From contig JBAJFE010000030.1 of assembly GCA_037903355.1 (NCBI GenBank), forward strand, positions 1-64,000: 64,000 nucleotides of DNA. Reading direction: 5' to 3'. Within the stretch, counting starts at the first letter, position 1. Every line of letters begins with the position of its first letter. Under the pieces are notes generated by a model. The model was not told the origin of the DNA and did no database searches. It saw only the letters and a list, made by a program, of their open reading frames with translations. Positions 12,030 to 25,528 of the stretch are shown piece by piece. This stretch comes from Trichuris trichiura (lineage: Eukaryota; Nematoda; Enoplea; Trichinellida; Trichuridae). Both the position numbers and the translations under genes were made by a program.

Positions 12030-14189
12030 TCTTTGCAAACGGGTTTAAAGTAGCGTTTAAGCTTAGAACGTCAAATGTTCAAGAAACGTTGCCGAACGTT
12101 TTTTCAATTGAAGAAAACCTTATCAATTTTTTAAAATTTGAACTTCAGTATGGTTGTTTCTTGAACGAATGGATGGACCCATCCGTCGGCAGGGCGTTTG
12201 TTTGAATTATTTTCAGAAAACAAGAACGGCAAAGAAACAACCGTACAGAAGTTTGAATATGAAAACCTTTGGAGCTGTTAGGAAGCACGCAGCTTTCTAG
12301 ATCAACCTTGCCGATTGCAGTTAATAGTCTGATCGAATGAAAACCTGATTTAACATTTTCAAACACAGACAGGCTATTAATGCGCACACAGAACTTCTGT
12401 TGTCATACGTGTAATAGCACGTTGCTCTAGAATGCAAGTGGACATGTGTTGTACCAGTAGTGCGGCACCTATCTGTTTCTTCGTCCTTTGAGACGAACTC
12501 CAATGCAAGAGGGCGGATTTTTAGTGTCTTAAACTGATTAGCTGACGTGTTTGCATTGTTAATTGGCTTCATAACGCAAAGAAACATACTTTAAACAGTA
12601 TCTGGAATTTTTGTTGATTGGAAACAAACTACAAATAATGTCAAAATACCTCGGTAGTAACGGAACTCTGTTCCTCCTTTGCCAGCAGTATGGTAGTAAT
12701 GAACGTTTTCGAAATGGGCTTAAATTGTGCAGTCCATTGAATATGTTTAAAGAAGGTGCATCCTTATTAGTCATTTGCATGATCGATATTGCATCGAAGG
12801 GTTGATCAGTCTGGTCCGTACGTCACCAAGAAGTGAACCGCTTTCAATTCATGGACAGACGTTGTTATGTTCCGAAAGCTTATTTCGCCACCTGTTTATA
12901 TAATGTTTTGTTTTTAAAGGTGTAACTTCAATATTTTTCCTTGACGGGAAACCAAGTTCACATTTAGACCCGTGCAATGTAACTTCGTAACATAATGAAG
13001 GTTTCATGTAGAATCTCTTTTCACGGCAATGTCCTCTTACGCACAGTAGAGTAGCATAACGACAGGCTCTATTTGCAGAAAAGTTTATTGATATTTCAAA
13101 ACCAATCAACATTTTTGCAGCGCCTGAAAACAGCTTGAGGCGTAAAGAAGCTGCGGCTCGAACGACGGTTGTTGAGGCAAAAGTCTGTTTGTGTATTAAG
13201 CAAGTCAAGTTGTCCAGCGTTTCCAGCTGCCGTAATTCTACTGCTGCCGTTTGTGCCGTGAGATTGGTCAGCAACGTGAAAATTGGGAGCACCTATGTTT
13301 TGATGGCTGCGAAGCCTTCGTGTATGTTGAGGGAACGGTTGTGAACAATATAAAAGGGTTTTCTAACTTTTCTCCATAGGAATTCAGGCTCATGCTAAAC
13401 TCCCGATACGGTCAGGTCGCTCTCTGTCTTACTTGGAAAGATGGGATGCTCAACTACCCAGATTTTCTGAATGTTTTATCTATGACCTGGGTTTGTTACC
13501 TGCGACCTCTAATTTTGACCTTCAAGCCTATTTTCCTATTTTCGACTTTGTATCTCCGTAAGCTCTGTTTCTTGTCGCTGAGTCTTTCGAAAACGAGGTT
13601 ACTAGTTTCACCTATGTAGCAAGCACCGCAGATGCAGTGTTGCAATGTAAAGTGCGTCTGGATCTAGATCGTATGCTACTTGGATTTTGGCAGACATTAG
13701 TGTCGCTGTAATACTGCGTGAGCTCGAGGTGTTGAAACCCAGAGTAGTCAATAGCTGTTTTACAGCTTTACTTAGGCACACTTAACGTGCTATAGCGATC
13801 CTAATACGATATTTTAGAGGTATTGCTCTTTCGCGCGTATTCGCAATTGTTGAAGCCGGCGAAAAGGGAGGCGTCAAAAGAAAAACGGATTTTCGATTGC
13901 GAAAACGATAGGTTGCTGTTGTTCACATGAGGGTTACGGCTGGCGGTGAATGCTCGTACCCCGCATGGCTGAGTAACGAAAGAGGACATTTTTATAGAGA
14001 AAAGAGTCATTCAGTTTTTAAAATCAACCATGTTGTCTATTGAGCGCTAAAACAGAAAAATGTTGATTGTTTTCCTATCCAATGGTTGTCTAAGTCCATG
14101 TGGAACTTTGCTGCTCAATTCTTTCCACGAAGTAAGTGCACAGTGTTCCAGTGGCTGTTTAGATTATACGTTTCTGAGTTTGTCACTCT
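12030..14189. other. unassigned DNA
   Basis: Several open frames of 60-150 codons overlap on both strands (e.g. 12849-13292 minus) but none shows a domain, and no splice-consistent set was found. Confidence 0.4.
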
Positions 14190-14218
14190 CCCCCCCCCCC
14201 CCCCGCCCCCCCCCCCCC
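14190..14218. repeat. poly-C tract
   Basis: A run of 29 bases is all C apart from one G at 14205. Such G:C homopolymer tracts form G-quadruplex or i-motif structures and are prone to length error in sequencing. Confidence 0.95.
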
Positions 14219-14724
14219 TATAGGGTCTTTTAAGTGCTACCAGATTTTTATGTGGCAAGAGCTGCAGAACTGTTCAAGCGAAACCTGAGTACAGCAGCAG
14301 CACAGTCTGCTCCGTCAGATGGAGTAATGCCCAAAGGCGCCGAATGAAATCACACTACGGGCAACGTAGCTGCATATGCTTGCTCCGTAAAGTCACTGAT
14401 CATTCTCTTGTCTTGGCATTCCTGTGGGAGAACGGGATTATCCATTCTGAGAAGTACTGCTCCTGCGTAAATAATGTGAATCCGATGGAGTTAGGATAGC
14501 TGGTGCATTATAAGGCGTCGCGTAGCTTCACTGTTGAATGGACCAACTGCATAGACAAGGATAAAGCGCGGTCGTTGCTCATTGGAGAGCTACCATGACT
14601 TGTGGAATTAGATAAAAGGTTTGGTGACTGTAGACGAACTCAACCTTTATTAACTATTCTTCGACCTTTATGTTGACGGCAATTTCGCGATTGTTCCTAA
14701 CTGCAAGAAACATAGAATCTAATG

Positions 14725-15054
14725 CAGTGATTCTCACGGTGGGCATGTGCTCCACAGGAAGCGTTTTCGTAGTCCAGGGAGGCGCAAATGGCCGAGCACG
14801 TGCTTAGGGGCCATTGGCTACCTGGACCGTCGTATTGAAATTTATAGTAAGGTGATATCTGCAGACGAGGTATTGTGCTTACTGCTTAAGAAAAAGTTGT
14901 ATGCTATGCGTGCAATCAGACTAGAAGCCGACTACTCCCGCTGCCACCGCGGTAACCAATCAGCGCTTTCCGAATAGACCAATCGTAATAGCGGCGCAGG
15001 CGCTCCGAAATTTTCGCAGGGAGGCACTTGTGACCTTGAACTTGAAAAATACTG
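14725..15054. mobile_element. hAT-type MITE with 8-bp target duplication
   Basis: The element begins CAGTGATTCTCACGG and ends with the imperfect reverse complement (TTGAACTTGAAAAATACTG). It is flanked by an exact 8-bp direct repeat ATCTAATG at 14717-14724 and 15055-15062. CAGTG termini with 8-bp duplications are diagnostic of hAT transposons. The 330-bp body carries no transposase, so it is non-autonomous. Confidence 0.85.
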
Positions 15055-17024
15055 ATCTAATGGATTTCTTGAATGTGCCTTTTCTTGGGCAAATATCTTT
15101 CACTACTGAAAAAGAGAAGTCAATACGTTCTGTTTTCTGAACATCTTCGTGATTATATCTCCAGGTCATTATTGAGTGATCACGGAAAGGTACAAACCGT
15201 TTATTTTGTACTTACACCAATTTCCAAAATTTCGGAGCCTCATGCGCTCCGTTTCAACGATTACAAATACAGATCCTGTCTCCAGGTGGAATAAAAACGA
15301 CTGTATGCAAGATGCCTACACATTTGAATAGGTATTTAAACCTCAATTCTCATCACCCCTTGGTTTGTTATAATTGAGGTCATCCAAGACATTCTAGATC
15401 ACTGCCCGATGTTGCTCCCGGGCGTGTGGAGATGACGTGGGCTTAAAACCAGATAGTATGTACAGCAAAGAGTTGCGCTTGAAGAAAACCCGCCTTCTTG
15501 GTCTCTGCTACGTGAACGGTTGGGACAGCATCAATGAACTTGCACGGGACTTTTTGACTTGTAGACAGCAACAGATCAAGCAGAACAACTTCCGCAGGCA
15601 AAATACGAGTTAAACAATAATACCAGTCACTTTCGCTCCGCCTTCAACAACGAAAGAACGAACTCAAACTGTTAGCCAGTGGACGTTGACGTGTATTTGT
15701 ACAACTCAAATCGATAGAGGGCAATTAATCCTGCTATGTAAAAGAAGCAAGCGCTACCAGATGATGGCCTTTTAGTCAAAAATCTTTGCTTCTTGAAGTC
15801 CTCAGAAATAGCAAGATAGGATAACTGGCTGGTCATGCAAAGATAAGCACAGATTCCAAGGGGAGCTCACTTCTGATAATTTCTTTTTGCGATTCGACGG
15901 TGTGACTCCTTTTAGCTTCAGGGTTTCCCAGACTGGAGATATCAGCCTTACAAAAACCCCCAATCGCCCCAGTCCGCCATTTACTGTGCTAGATCATACA
16001 ACGACACTATGTGACACTGAATTCATCAATCAAAGGGTCTTCTAACGGTCCTGCCAACAGCAGTGTTCCCCAGTTATGTTACAGCCTTGTGATGATTGAT
16101 AATCAGGCTACTGATGACCGGCGATGGCACAATGTGAAGGGTCTTTGTTCTGTGGCGGTTTTATTGTACCGTGTAGACCAGCGACTTTCAAAGGGCATGA
16201 GCCACAGAGAACGATTTTGAAATCAGCGTGGCGCAGATGGGCATAGGATGCGTTGGGGGGGGGGGTGGAGTGCACTTTTAAGCTTTGGGGCATAGGGCTC
16301 CTGGGTCATCGTACTGAAAAACGGGGAAGTACGGTCCTCAGGTGAAGCATCTTGCTTACTACGTAACGACAAACTTTTTTGGTTCCTATGGTTCCATACA
16401 GACTATGGAAGCCAACTAGCCTGATCTAGCGCTGCATCCATTGAGCGCGTGCGAACTTGATAAATCAGAATAAGGGGAGTGAAAGCGCTCCAAAACCCTC
16501 ATGGGGGTGCATTCGCGACCATGAGCTTGAGAAACACTGGTGTAGACTGAGCACCTGCAGCCTACTGTAGCAGGCATACACTGGGCCAATTGTACGCAAT
16601 CTGAGTGCATTGTTTTCAGTTTGCGTAAAAAAATGTACGACCAACGTCTCAGTTATCTTACATTTTGATTTAGGTTTAGAAGGCCTGTAGAAACTATTGG
16701 CAAAGTTTCGGTTACTGATAAAGTTTTTGTACTGTAGGACTCGAAAGTTCCGGATTTAAGTGTGATCTGAAATGGGTTCTACTGTACAAAAATTTTATGA
16801 TGAAAACTTATGCACCCATTACCAAATGCTGAATGTAGAAAAGAAATGAGTAACGGCGGCCTGTGCAACGAATAACGCGAACAACAGTGGTTCTAATTTT
16901 CGGTTTACATAGAAAAAGTATGATAGACGTTGCAAGTCGTAGGTTAACGTCTAGTTTTGGTCTACAGCAACTGTACTGAAACTCACGGCGAACAACGAAC
17001 AACAATAAGAAGCACTTTAACGTA
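15055..17024. other. unassigned DNA with diverged repeat
   Basis: This region contains the second copy of the coding-like repeat (15507-15850) and a possible hAT right end near 16520-16540 (GAGCTTGAGAAACACTGG) without a clear partner. No gene was recognised. Confidence 0.4.
15507..15850 (+). repeat. dispersed coding-like repeat, copy 2
   Basis: This is the partner of 9995-10340. The + strand reads YVNGWDSINELARDFL, then QQQIKQNNFRRQ, before a stop. Shared DNA blocks follow in the same order as in copy 1. The family is unknown. Confidence 0.6.
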
Positions 17025-17036
17025 GAGATATATGAT

Positions 17037-17322
17037 TTCATAGTAGATCTTCAGATTCACGGGTTTGGCCTGTTGGATGTATCTGTAAGTAAACTTCAAA
17101 ATGCCCTACCAACGGATGGATGAGCAAATTGTAAGAGAAAATACAGAACAGTTTGTATACGGTATACAAATTGTTCTGTATTTTCTCTTACAATTTGCTC
17201 ATCCATCCGTTGGTAGGGCATTTTGAAGTTTACTTACAGATACATCCAACAGGCCAAACTCGTGAATCTGAAGATCTACTATGAAACTATTCAAGCCCGT
17301 TAAAAGACATCCTGTCTTTCGA
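17037..17322 (+). mobile_element. short palindromic PLE-related insertion, 12-bp target duplication
   Basis: An exact 12-bp direct repeat GAGATATATGAT flanks the insertion (17025-17036 and 17323-17334). Inside, about 120 bp (17037-17160) are repeated in inverted orientation at 17161-17285, so the DNA is a near-perfect hairpin centred at 17160. After the right arm comes the terminal segment: ATG at 17281, encoding MKLFKPVKRHPVFR and folding as AAAGACA-TCC-TGTCTTT, directly against the duplication. The same arm sequence occurs at 47784-48139 and 49441-49544. It has no coding capacity for mobility proteins. It looks like a non-autonomous derivative mobilised by a PLE; that link is an inference from the shared terminus. 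Confidence 0.85.
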
Positions 17323-17837
17323 GAGATATATGATGTGATAAAGCAGGGAAAAAATTAGTCGTAGGCACTACGGTAACTGCACGGTACTTAGTTGCCCTGT
17401 TTTTTCTACAACTTCCCTGAACAAGTAGCGATTGCAGGTATACAAGGTAGTATATATTTTGCTAAAAGCTATACTACGTCTTTTCTAGCCAGCTGAATTA
17501 TGCCCTATCGCTAATGGGATTATCCCTAATGCTGTTACACAGTCTAACCTTGATTACCCAATGTTATGTAGTATTATGTAATCCACGTGCGCCCACATTT
17601 CGAGTACGAACTGTACGAGGCCTTGATCAAGAATCAAAACATCCAGAAAACGTAGCGGTTTTCCTGCAGGCCTCATAAGGTTGGTTATAGACCGCGAATT
17701 TAACCACCAACAGATCCTGAAATAGAAAAAACTCCAAAACCGAAAGTGGTTCTACCATATGTCGCTTGGTTAGGAGAAGAGAGTGGAAAATAGTGCAAAA
17801 GTTTTATTACGGAATTATTCCCGTTTAATGTGTTAAA

Positions 17838-17879
17838 TAACTCCGGAGCTTTCGGGTCGACCGAGACCCGTCTTCAGCG
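17838..17879 (-). ncRNA. hammerhead-like ribozyme core in PLE left repeat
   Basis: On the minus strand: CTGAAGA, then a GGGTC/GACCC stem with a short loop, then GAAA, then a CTCC/GGAG mini-stem and GTTA. This is the order of hammerhead catalytic boxes (CUGANGA, stem II, GAAA, stem III, cleavage triplet). PLEs of many animals are known to carry minimal hammerheads in their pseudo-LTRs. An extra C follows CTGAAGA here and in nearly all copies in this window, which differs from the textbook fold. Confidence 0.75.
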
Positions 17880-18601
17880 GTTGTGAGTTATGGATGTAAC
17901 TTGTGCGCGTGACTTGAGTCTTCTGTCGTTTTCATGGTTTAAAGCGGGTGTTTTAAAGTTCTTTGTTGGTGGTCTTCTGTTTGTATGGTATGTAATTTGT
18001 CCGTTTTTCGCATTTTTTCATGTGCGGTGATTATTTCTTCTTTCACTTGCTCCATGTGTTCTTGTATCACGTCCAATTATGGAGCAGCAGTCGTAACGCG
18101 TCACTATATTTGTCCAAATTTCACTTACATCTGCTCCTTGGTCGCGGTTGTATGTGAGGTTGTGTCCTTATTCTTCTTAATCCTTTTCCTCCTGTCAGTG
18201 TGGCATGTTCTGCCAGATACTTGGAGCATACATGTATTAAAGCGAGTCTTACTCAAGGCCAACTGACCTTCTGGTGAAATGCAGAGACCACAGAATTCTA
18301 CCAAAGTGCTTTCAACTAAAATGGAGTCAGATTTTGGATAGTCACTCAAAACGAATCCTATTTTCCCTGGATTACCTCTGCTCAAAAACGTTATAAGACA
18401 ACACAGATGCGCACTAGCGAATTTGAGAGCAAACTACAACAACACACCCAGTTCCGAGAAACTAACTACAGAGAGCAATTTAGCTCCTTGGTCAGACATG
18501 AAATGTGGTTCTTCCTAGTTTGTAATTTTTTCTCCTAAGGCTTTAAAAAGGAAATTAATAACTTCAGGCGAGTTTCCCGGTTTTCTTCTCTAAATGTCTA
18601 C

Positions 18602-20729
18602 AGCAATAGCTTACAAAGGACCACTGAGTCGGAACTAAATACAACAATAGTAAACCTCAGCTCCTCCTCTATAAGTGAAAGTGAGAAGGCCATACTAAAA
18701 AAGGGACTGAACTTCGTTCCCACCCCTAAACGACCACCCATTCTCGATATCGTTACCTCAATTGAAGACAGCTTATCTTCGACAGACCCACAAAGAGCCA
18801 GACAGATTAAAAGCACTTTATCTACATTAATCTTAAATCACCGCTTCAACGCCACTCCTAACTTAAGTCGACATGAGATGAACTGCCTACATCAGCTTCG
18901 AAATCAATCGAACAGAATTATCACTAAAGCCGATAAAGGGAATAAAATAGTTCTACTAGACAGAAACACCTACATGGAAAAAATGACAGCTATCTTAAGC
19001 ACCAACAATTATGCCCCTTTACCCACTGACCCTACAGAGGCTTCCCGGAAAAATCTTCGATCTCTCCTCATCACATATGCCACAGAGACCAAAGAACCTG
19101 AAATCAACAAAATGATAACACACCTTAAGTTTGCATCGAACTTCAGACCCCCTGAGCTCTATGGTCTCCCAAAAGTACACAAACCAGGGATTCCAATGAG
19201 ACCAATAGTCTCCACCATTAATAGTATCACAAGTGAACTCAGTCGATACTTAGGAACGATCATCAAACCACTTACTGGCAAAGAGCCGTCCTTTATCAAA
19301 AATAGCAAAACTTTTGTCAACGAAATCCGGAGTCACTACCTAGAACCAGATGAGATTCTGGTTAGTTATGATGTAAAAGAACTATTCCCGAGCATCCCCA
19401 TATCAGATACACTTGAGATCCTATACAATCTCCTCAATGCAGACACAAGTCTACCCACCAGAACTAAACTAAATCCCTTTCACATTGTCAAATTGGTTTC
19501 CTTTTGCATGGAAGAAGGCAATCATTTCACTTTTGATAACAAGTACTACAAACAATCTAGCGGAGTACCTATGGGCAGCCCCTTATCTCCAGTATTAGCA
19601 GAAATATTTATGGAAAGCTTTGAAAGACAAATGTTCGCAACGGTAGACAGACACATAGCTCCACGCCTTTTCAAAAGGTACGTAGACGACATATTCGTAA
19701 TCATTAAAGCTGGAAAGGAAGAGCAATTTTTACAATTCCTCAACAACATCCGCCCGAACCAAATCGTTTCCACAATGGAAAAAGAAGACAACAACACCCT
19801 ACCCTTTCTAGACGCTTTAATTATTCGCACAAACGATGGGCTAAAAACCAGAGTATATAGAAAACCCACGCACACGGATCAGTACCTCAGTTTTTCATCA
19901 CATCACCCCAGATCAGTAATGCGTGGTATCCTCTCCGGAATGATTGACCGAGCAATCAAATTATGCAGTCCTGAATATCTTCAACCAGAGTTCAACCACA
20001 TTCGAAAAATTTTCTACAAGAACGGATATCCCAGGTCCTTTATTAGCCAAGTATTCAACTACAAGCTTCGCAAACGTGAATCTAGTGCAGAAAACGCTTC
20101 GCACCAGCCTTGCTTAGTTATTCCCTATGTGGCAAGCTTAGGAGAAAAAATTACCCGGCTAGGAAGAACGTTAGGTTTCAGAGTCTTCTTCAAGAGCTCC
20201 CCTAACCTCAGATCAATTCTTCGCTCGGACAAAACAAAAATCCCAACAAACAAGAAGACAGGATTAGTATACGCAGTCGAATGCTCTTGCTCAGGAATTT
20301 ATATTGGCGAAACGGGGAACACTTTGGAACATAGATTTAATGAACATTTAAAAAAGCTTGCAAGTTACAACAATGCGAAGGCCATGCTCAAGAGCGATGG
20401 CTATAGAACTACACAAAGAGGAAGACCAATTTTAAACCCGATAATCACCATGGAAAAAAGCCAAAAAGGCCTCTGTTGTGGCAGAACATGCCACACAATG
20501 TAACCAAACGCTCAACCCAAAAGTCTTATGTTATGAAAAGAATCTACGATTAAGAAGAATCAAAGAAGCCCTTTACATAAGACACAACCTCACATACAAC
20601 CACGACCAAGGAGCAGATGTAAGTGAAATCTGGACAAATATAGTGACGCGTTACGACTGCTGCTCCATAATTGGACGTGATACAAGAACACATGGAGCAA
20701 ATGAAAGGAGAAATAATCACCGCACATGA
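18602..20729 (+). pseudogene. PLE reverse transcriptase with GIY-YIG endonuclease (frameshifted)
   Basis: The open frame runs from at least 18602 (no clear ATG; first good one 18878) to a frameshift at about 20455, then continues in another frame to 20729, about 709 residues in all. The N-terminal part has LKKGLNFVPTP, typical of PLEs. Reverse transcriptase motifs follow: GLPKVHKPGIPMRPI, SYDVKELFPSIPI, SGVPMGSPLSPVLAEIF, the catalytic KRYVDDIFVI and LPFLDALI. A linker with VYRKPTHTDQYL leads to the GIY-YIG nuclease domain (CSGIYIGETGNTLEHRFNEHL). The enzyme copies element RNA into DNA and nicks the target. The frameshift is one extra A in the run after ACCATGG: six A's here, five in the copies at 50 kb. 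It separates the last about 90 residues. It may be a sequencing error or true decay. Confidence 0.92.
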
Positions 20730-20867
20730 AAAAATGCCAAAAACGGACAAATTGCATACCATACAAACAGAAGACCACCAACAAAGAACTTTAAAACACC
20801 CGCTTTAAACCATGAAAACGACAGAAGACTCAAGTCACGCGCACAAGTTACATCCATAACTCACAAC

Positions 20868-20909
20868 CGCTGAAGACGGGTCTCGGTCGACCTGAAAGCT
20901 CCAGAGTTA
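20868..20909 (+). ncRNA. hammerhead-like ribozyme core in PLE right repeat
   Basis: CTGAAGA at 20870-20876, a GGGTC-type stem, GAAA at 20894-20897 and a CTC/GAG mini-stem ending GTTA. It is the mirror copy of the core at 17838-17879, with a weaker stem II (GGGTC facing GACCT). In this orientation it lies about 45 bp upstream of the terminal ATG segment. Confidence 0.72.
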
Positions 20910-21212
20910 TTTAACACATTAAACGGGAATGATTCCGTAATAAAACTTTTGCATTATGAAAACATACGCTCCCGTACCAAGAAACCACATTTTCAAGGGA
21001 GTGGAAAACTGGAAAAGACCCTTGAACAACAACTATTATTTGAAAAGCTTCCAATATCAATGCCGACAAACTCGAAATCCTGGAGGATCAGTGTAAAGGC
21101 GTTTTCTACGAAATCGAACATGACTGCTCATCATCTCATATGGTAGAAAGAGGTCAGAAATTGAAGGAATGATTTTAAAAACAGGAAAGCTCTAGACGGG
21201 AACGAAAACGGT

Positions 21213-21830
21213 TTGGAGAGGCAGGACGCAAAACCCACAAAGCATAAGGATGTTAAAGCATCACTGAACCCCCTCATGCCATGGAAGAAAATTATTAAAA
21301 AGCATCAGCAGTTGGAGAACACGCATCACGCTGCCCTGACTCTAGAATCAGGAATCTTTTACAGAGAGAGAGTTCCACCTAGGAAAAGCAAAAGAAGCCT
21401 TATACATACGCTACTATAACACGGTCAAAAGAGGCGGTTGTAGCGAAGTCAGAGACATGGAAGCTTTTCACTTATTGCTCACTGTTGCTACTTTTTGTAC
21501 TCAGCCCAATCCGAGCCTTAACCTACACTTACGCCTGTCCGTTAGTTTTTCTTTCCTTTCTTGAGCTCTATATTTTTTAAATTTTGTTTCATTTTTGCTT
21601 ATTTGTTCGTTTTATATTTACCTGCAACCGTCTAATTGTTAATATTATTTTTTATTCCACTTAATCGTCGTTTAGTGCCAGTTCATTATTATTGTTCGCT
21701 TCCATCCTAACGCTATTAAATTTAAATATCATAAAATTATTCCCACGCAGACAGCGCCTTCGAATTTGTTCTCATCATTTTCAAATCGCTGAAGACGAGA
21801 CAGACGTGTCCAGTAAACTCACGAGTTTTT
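21213..21830 (+). pseudogene. PLE endonuclease C-terminal remnant
   Basis: Immediately downstream of the complete PLE, the + strand reads a diverged version of the PLE C-terminus. The parts seen are a WKKIIKKHQQLENTHH segment in place of the KAKQASAVVEHATQC region, then KAKEALYIRYYNT matching RRIKEALYIRHNT. An AT-rich stretch follows, and CTGAAGACGAGACAG at about 21789 is the left half of a hammerhead core without its GAAA box. It is a second, older insertion adjacent to the younger element. Confidence 0.65.
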
Positions 21831-22199
21831 CCACATGCTAAACTGGTGCGACGTAATAAATTCTTGAACGTGAAAGCATTTTAGTTTGGCAAGAATTATG
21901 CTAACGTATGTACACGCTTGACACTGTCGAACGCATGGCGAGTCTTAACGGACACGTAAGCTCTTATTTTCATACGGTAAAGTGCTGCTATTGCTTAAAA
22001 AGATAAGGAAAAAGGACGAACCAACGGCTGGATCTTCGGGATTCATTCAGATCCCGTCGATAGCTCGCGTGCTAGAAGCCCTGTTCTTCGTTCGCCCAAC
22101 TTCACTTTCTTTTGACCGTCAATAAAACGGGATTTTATTGCACGGAATTTCGATTTAGTGTTTATAACTCGTCACAGCGCTGGTTAGTTGTGTGTTATT

Positions 22200-23438
<1,239 letters not shown>

Positions 23439-24300
23439 AATGACAATACTGTCTGACTGGAACTGCCTTGTTCCTTACTGCTATTGCGCTTATTTTGCAG
23501 AACAGTTCGTTGACCTCCAAAATTCAGCTCTTTTATATGTAAGGCTCTTTAACACTCAACTATTGTCATTTTGAACCTAAGATTTTTTTCACGTTTTTGA
23601 ACCCAGAAGTCATTGTTCGCTAGCACAAGATCGGTGTAGCACATGACTTTTACGTATGTTCGTTGTAATGGATTAAATTTATTCTGATGTTCCTGAATTA
23701 CCGCGCTCTTGTGCAGCTATGATGCGCTTAAGTACGACTACTTGAATATCGGATTCGGTCCATGACGGGGATTTTCTTAACTTCATTTATTTTTATGTAA
23801 AATTCGTAGGACCCTTTCTGCTGTCTGGCAGCAAGCAACCAGTACAATGTAACCAATTCATCCTCAACGTAGACAGTAGTGTGCCGCGGAGGCACTGACA
23901 GTTTTTTGGGGAATACTGAAGCCCTAGGGGCACTGTGGGGGTCATTGAAAAGTTCTCAGGTGTCGCTGGAGAAGTTGAGAAGGCAGCTGCAGCTGCACTG
24001 CCGCACTCAACGCGTCAACGTTATATAAGCGCTGAAAAAAGAAGCGAGGCAAAGATTGCTTTGACGGCAAGTGTTCAACGTACGATTTCGTTCATAATCT
24101 TGAATGGATGACCTATTTTTGGTGTTCACCTTTTCCTTGCTCTTTCTTTTTCAGTTGTTTTGCCTTCTTAAGCTTTTCCGTGGTCCATGAATTTGTAGAG
24201 GTAAAGCTGAACGTTTCACCTATTGGGAACCGCCACAAGTAGATTGTACGGTGTAAACTTTTCATCATGTGATACTTTGGTTTTTTCAGACTTCAGTATA
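23439..24300. other. 3' flank of protease gene, no other gene seen
   Basis: An AATAAA-like poly(A) context is not obvious beyond the stop. No domain-bearing frame or repeat was recognised. Confidence 0.4.
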
Positions 24301-25006
24301 CAGTAAACTCTCCCTAGTCTGAACCTCCATAATCTGAGTCCCTCTCTAATCCGAACTCTTGGGAGAGAACAATAGAACAACTGTATATATTAAAGCTAAT
24401 TAGTCTACCTGTGCGAAACGGGCAGTCACCTGGCGGCAACGGCTACAAGGGCAGTAAACAACCCGCCAGCGGTCCTTTCGGTATACGTCAGGCTCGTACA
24501 CGGGTCTGCCAAACGAATCTCGGCCAATAAGTTGATTGCAGCAAGGCACCTCGAGACCTAGGCTCCCCTGAATAAACAGAATCGTGGATCAAAAACTTAG
24601 TATTTTTCAGTCGTATAAAACTACAATCTGTTCTCATGTAACGCAATGATCAGCCGCTAACTCAATTTATTTTTGAGCCAACAGAGCCGGCTGGCAATTA
24701 CGAATATGGAAGAATAAGTTCATGGGAACTATTTCCATGTCACTACGCGGTACTGCGTCCACACCATTTAAGAAACTGGTTTCTGCTGCTCAGTCGTTTT
24801 CCTTGATCAGGCGGACATCGCTGCCCTCGTTAAGCTATTCACCGCTTGCGGTGACTGACATCACGCTGTAGACGCTAGGAACAGGCATCTAAAATTGCAT
24901 TACCTGCTTTACTGTGGCCTACTGTAAGCCTCCTCCATAATCCGAATTTTTCCGTAATCCGAACTACCCCCCACCCCGACGCGTTCAGATTAGGGAGGTT
25001 TTACTG
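24301..25006. mobile_element. Tigger/pogo-type MITE, about 706 bp, TA duplication
   Basis: The element starts CAGTAAACTCTCCCTAGTCT and ends with the reverse complement of CAGTAAAACCTCCCTAATCTGAACGC. It is flanked by TA on both sides. A second copy of the same family is at 59947-60642, with the same internal blocks (CAATAGAAC.AC, TTAAAGCTAATTAG, CACTACGCGGTACTGCG). Internal repeats of TAATCCGAA occur near both ends. CAGT termini and TA duplications match pogo/Tigger transposons. No transposase is encoded. Confidence 0.88.
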
Positions 25007-25368
25007 TAGCTCCAATACTGCGTGAGCTAGAAAGGAAGGTGTTGCTTTTTTCTTTCGGTCAAAGGTGAAGGTGAGTCTTGTTCGAAAGACGAAAAACCAC
25101 TGAAACAACGAAACTGGAGAAAGTGTCTTTCTGAGCGTGAAGCACATGTTTATTTTTTCTCAACTGTTGCTTCTGCGAAAGAAGCCTCGGCAATTCTCAG
25201 TCATTAGCCCTGAAACTCAGTCGAAAAAAACTTGTTTATGGAACTTGTATAACAGATTTCATGCGCTGTTAAATCGCTGGAGTATTTTGAACTGCTAAAA
25301 TGATGAAGATGAAGATGTACAGCGGTCTATTCGCGTAGTGCTCGTATATTTTATTGCTTTATGACCTT

Positions 25369-25516
25369 GAAGATATAGTTTCTTCGTACGGGACCGTATA
25401 ATTTCATTGGGTTGCTTCTATTTTACACGGATTTTGAGTCCGCTACGGAGAATTTAGTAATAAAAATTTTTTCAACGGGACTCAAAATCCGTATAAAAAA
25501 GAAGCAACCCAATGGT
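25369..25516 (-). mobile_element. short PLE-related insertion with terminal hairpin
   Basis: This is an inverted-repeat insertion (arms about 25401-25435 and 25470-25516, GGGTTGCTTCT...AGAAGCAACCC). Its left end on the minus strand encodes MKLYGPVRRNYIFK and folds GAAGA...TCTTC. Flanks TTTATGA-CCTT and TTTATGATCCTT form an imperfect target duplication. It belongs to the same family as 29607-29803. Confidence 0.75.
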
Positions 25517-25528
25517 TTTATGATCCTT

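Larger units (their letters stand above)
17791..20998 (+). mobile_element. Penelope-like retroelement, nearly complete, with inverted terminal repeat
   Basis: The element is flanked by a 10-bp direct repeat GAGTGGAAAA (17781-17790, 20999-21008). The left about 390 bp (17791-18180) is an inverted copy of 20545-20960, the pseudo-LTR arrangement typical of PLEs. Between them lies the reverse transcriptase/endonuclease frame. Both repeat copies carry a hammerhead-like core, pointing outwards on opposite strands. The right end continues past the ribozyme into an ATG segment encoding MKTYAPVPRNHIFK, then the target duplication; the left copy stops at the position of that segment, as expected for 5' truncation. 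A frameshift in the coding region suggests it is no longer active. Confidence 0.9.

Noticed and set aside
12849..13344. Overlapping long frames on both strands
   Set aside because: No domain on either strand and no conserved splice sites; likely chance.
16200..16545. Possible hAT MITE ending GAGCTTGAGAAACACTGG
   Set aside because: No left terminal repeat or 8-bp duplication could be identified.
21786..21800. CTGAAGACGAGACAG as a hammerhead start
   Set aside because: No GAAA box or pairing stem follows; kept only as part of a PLE remnant.
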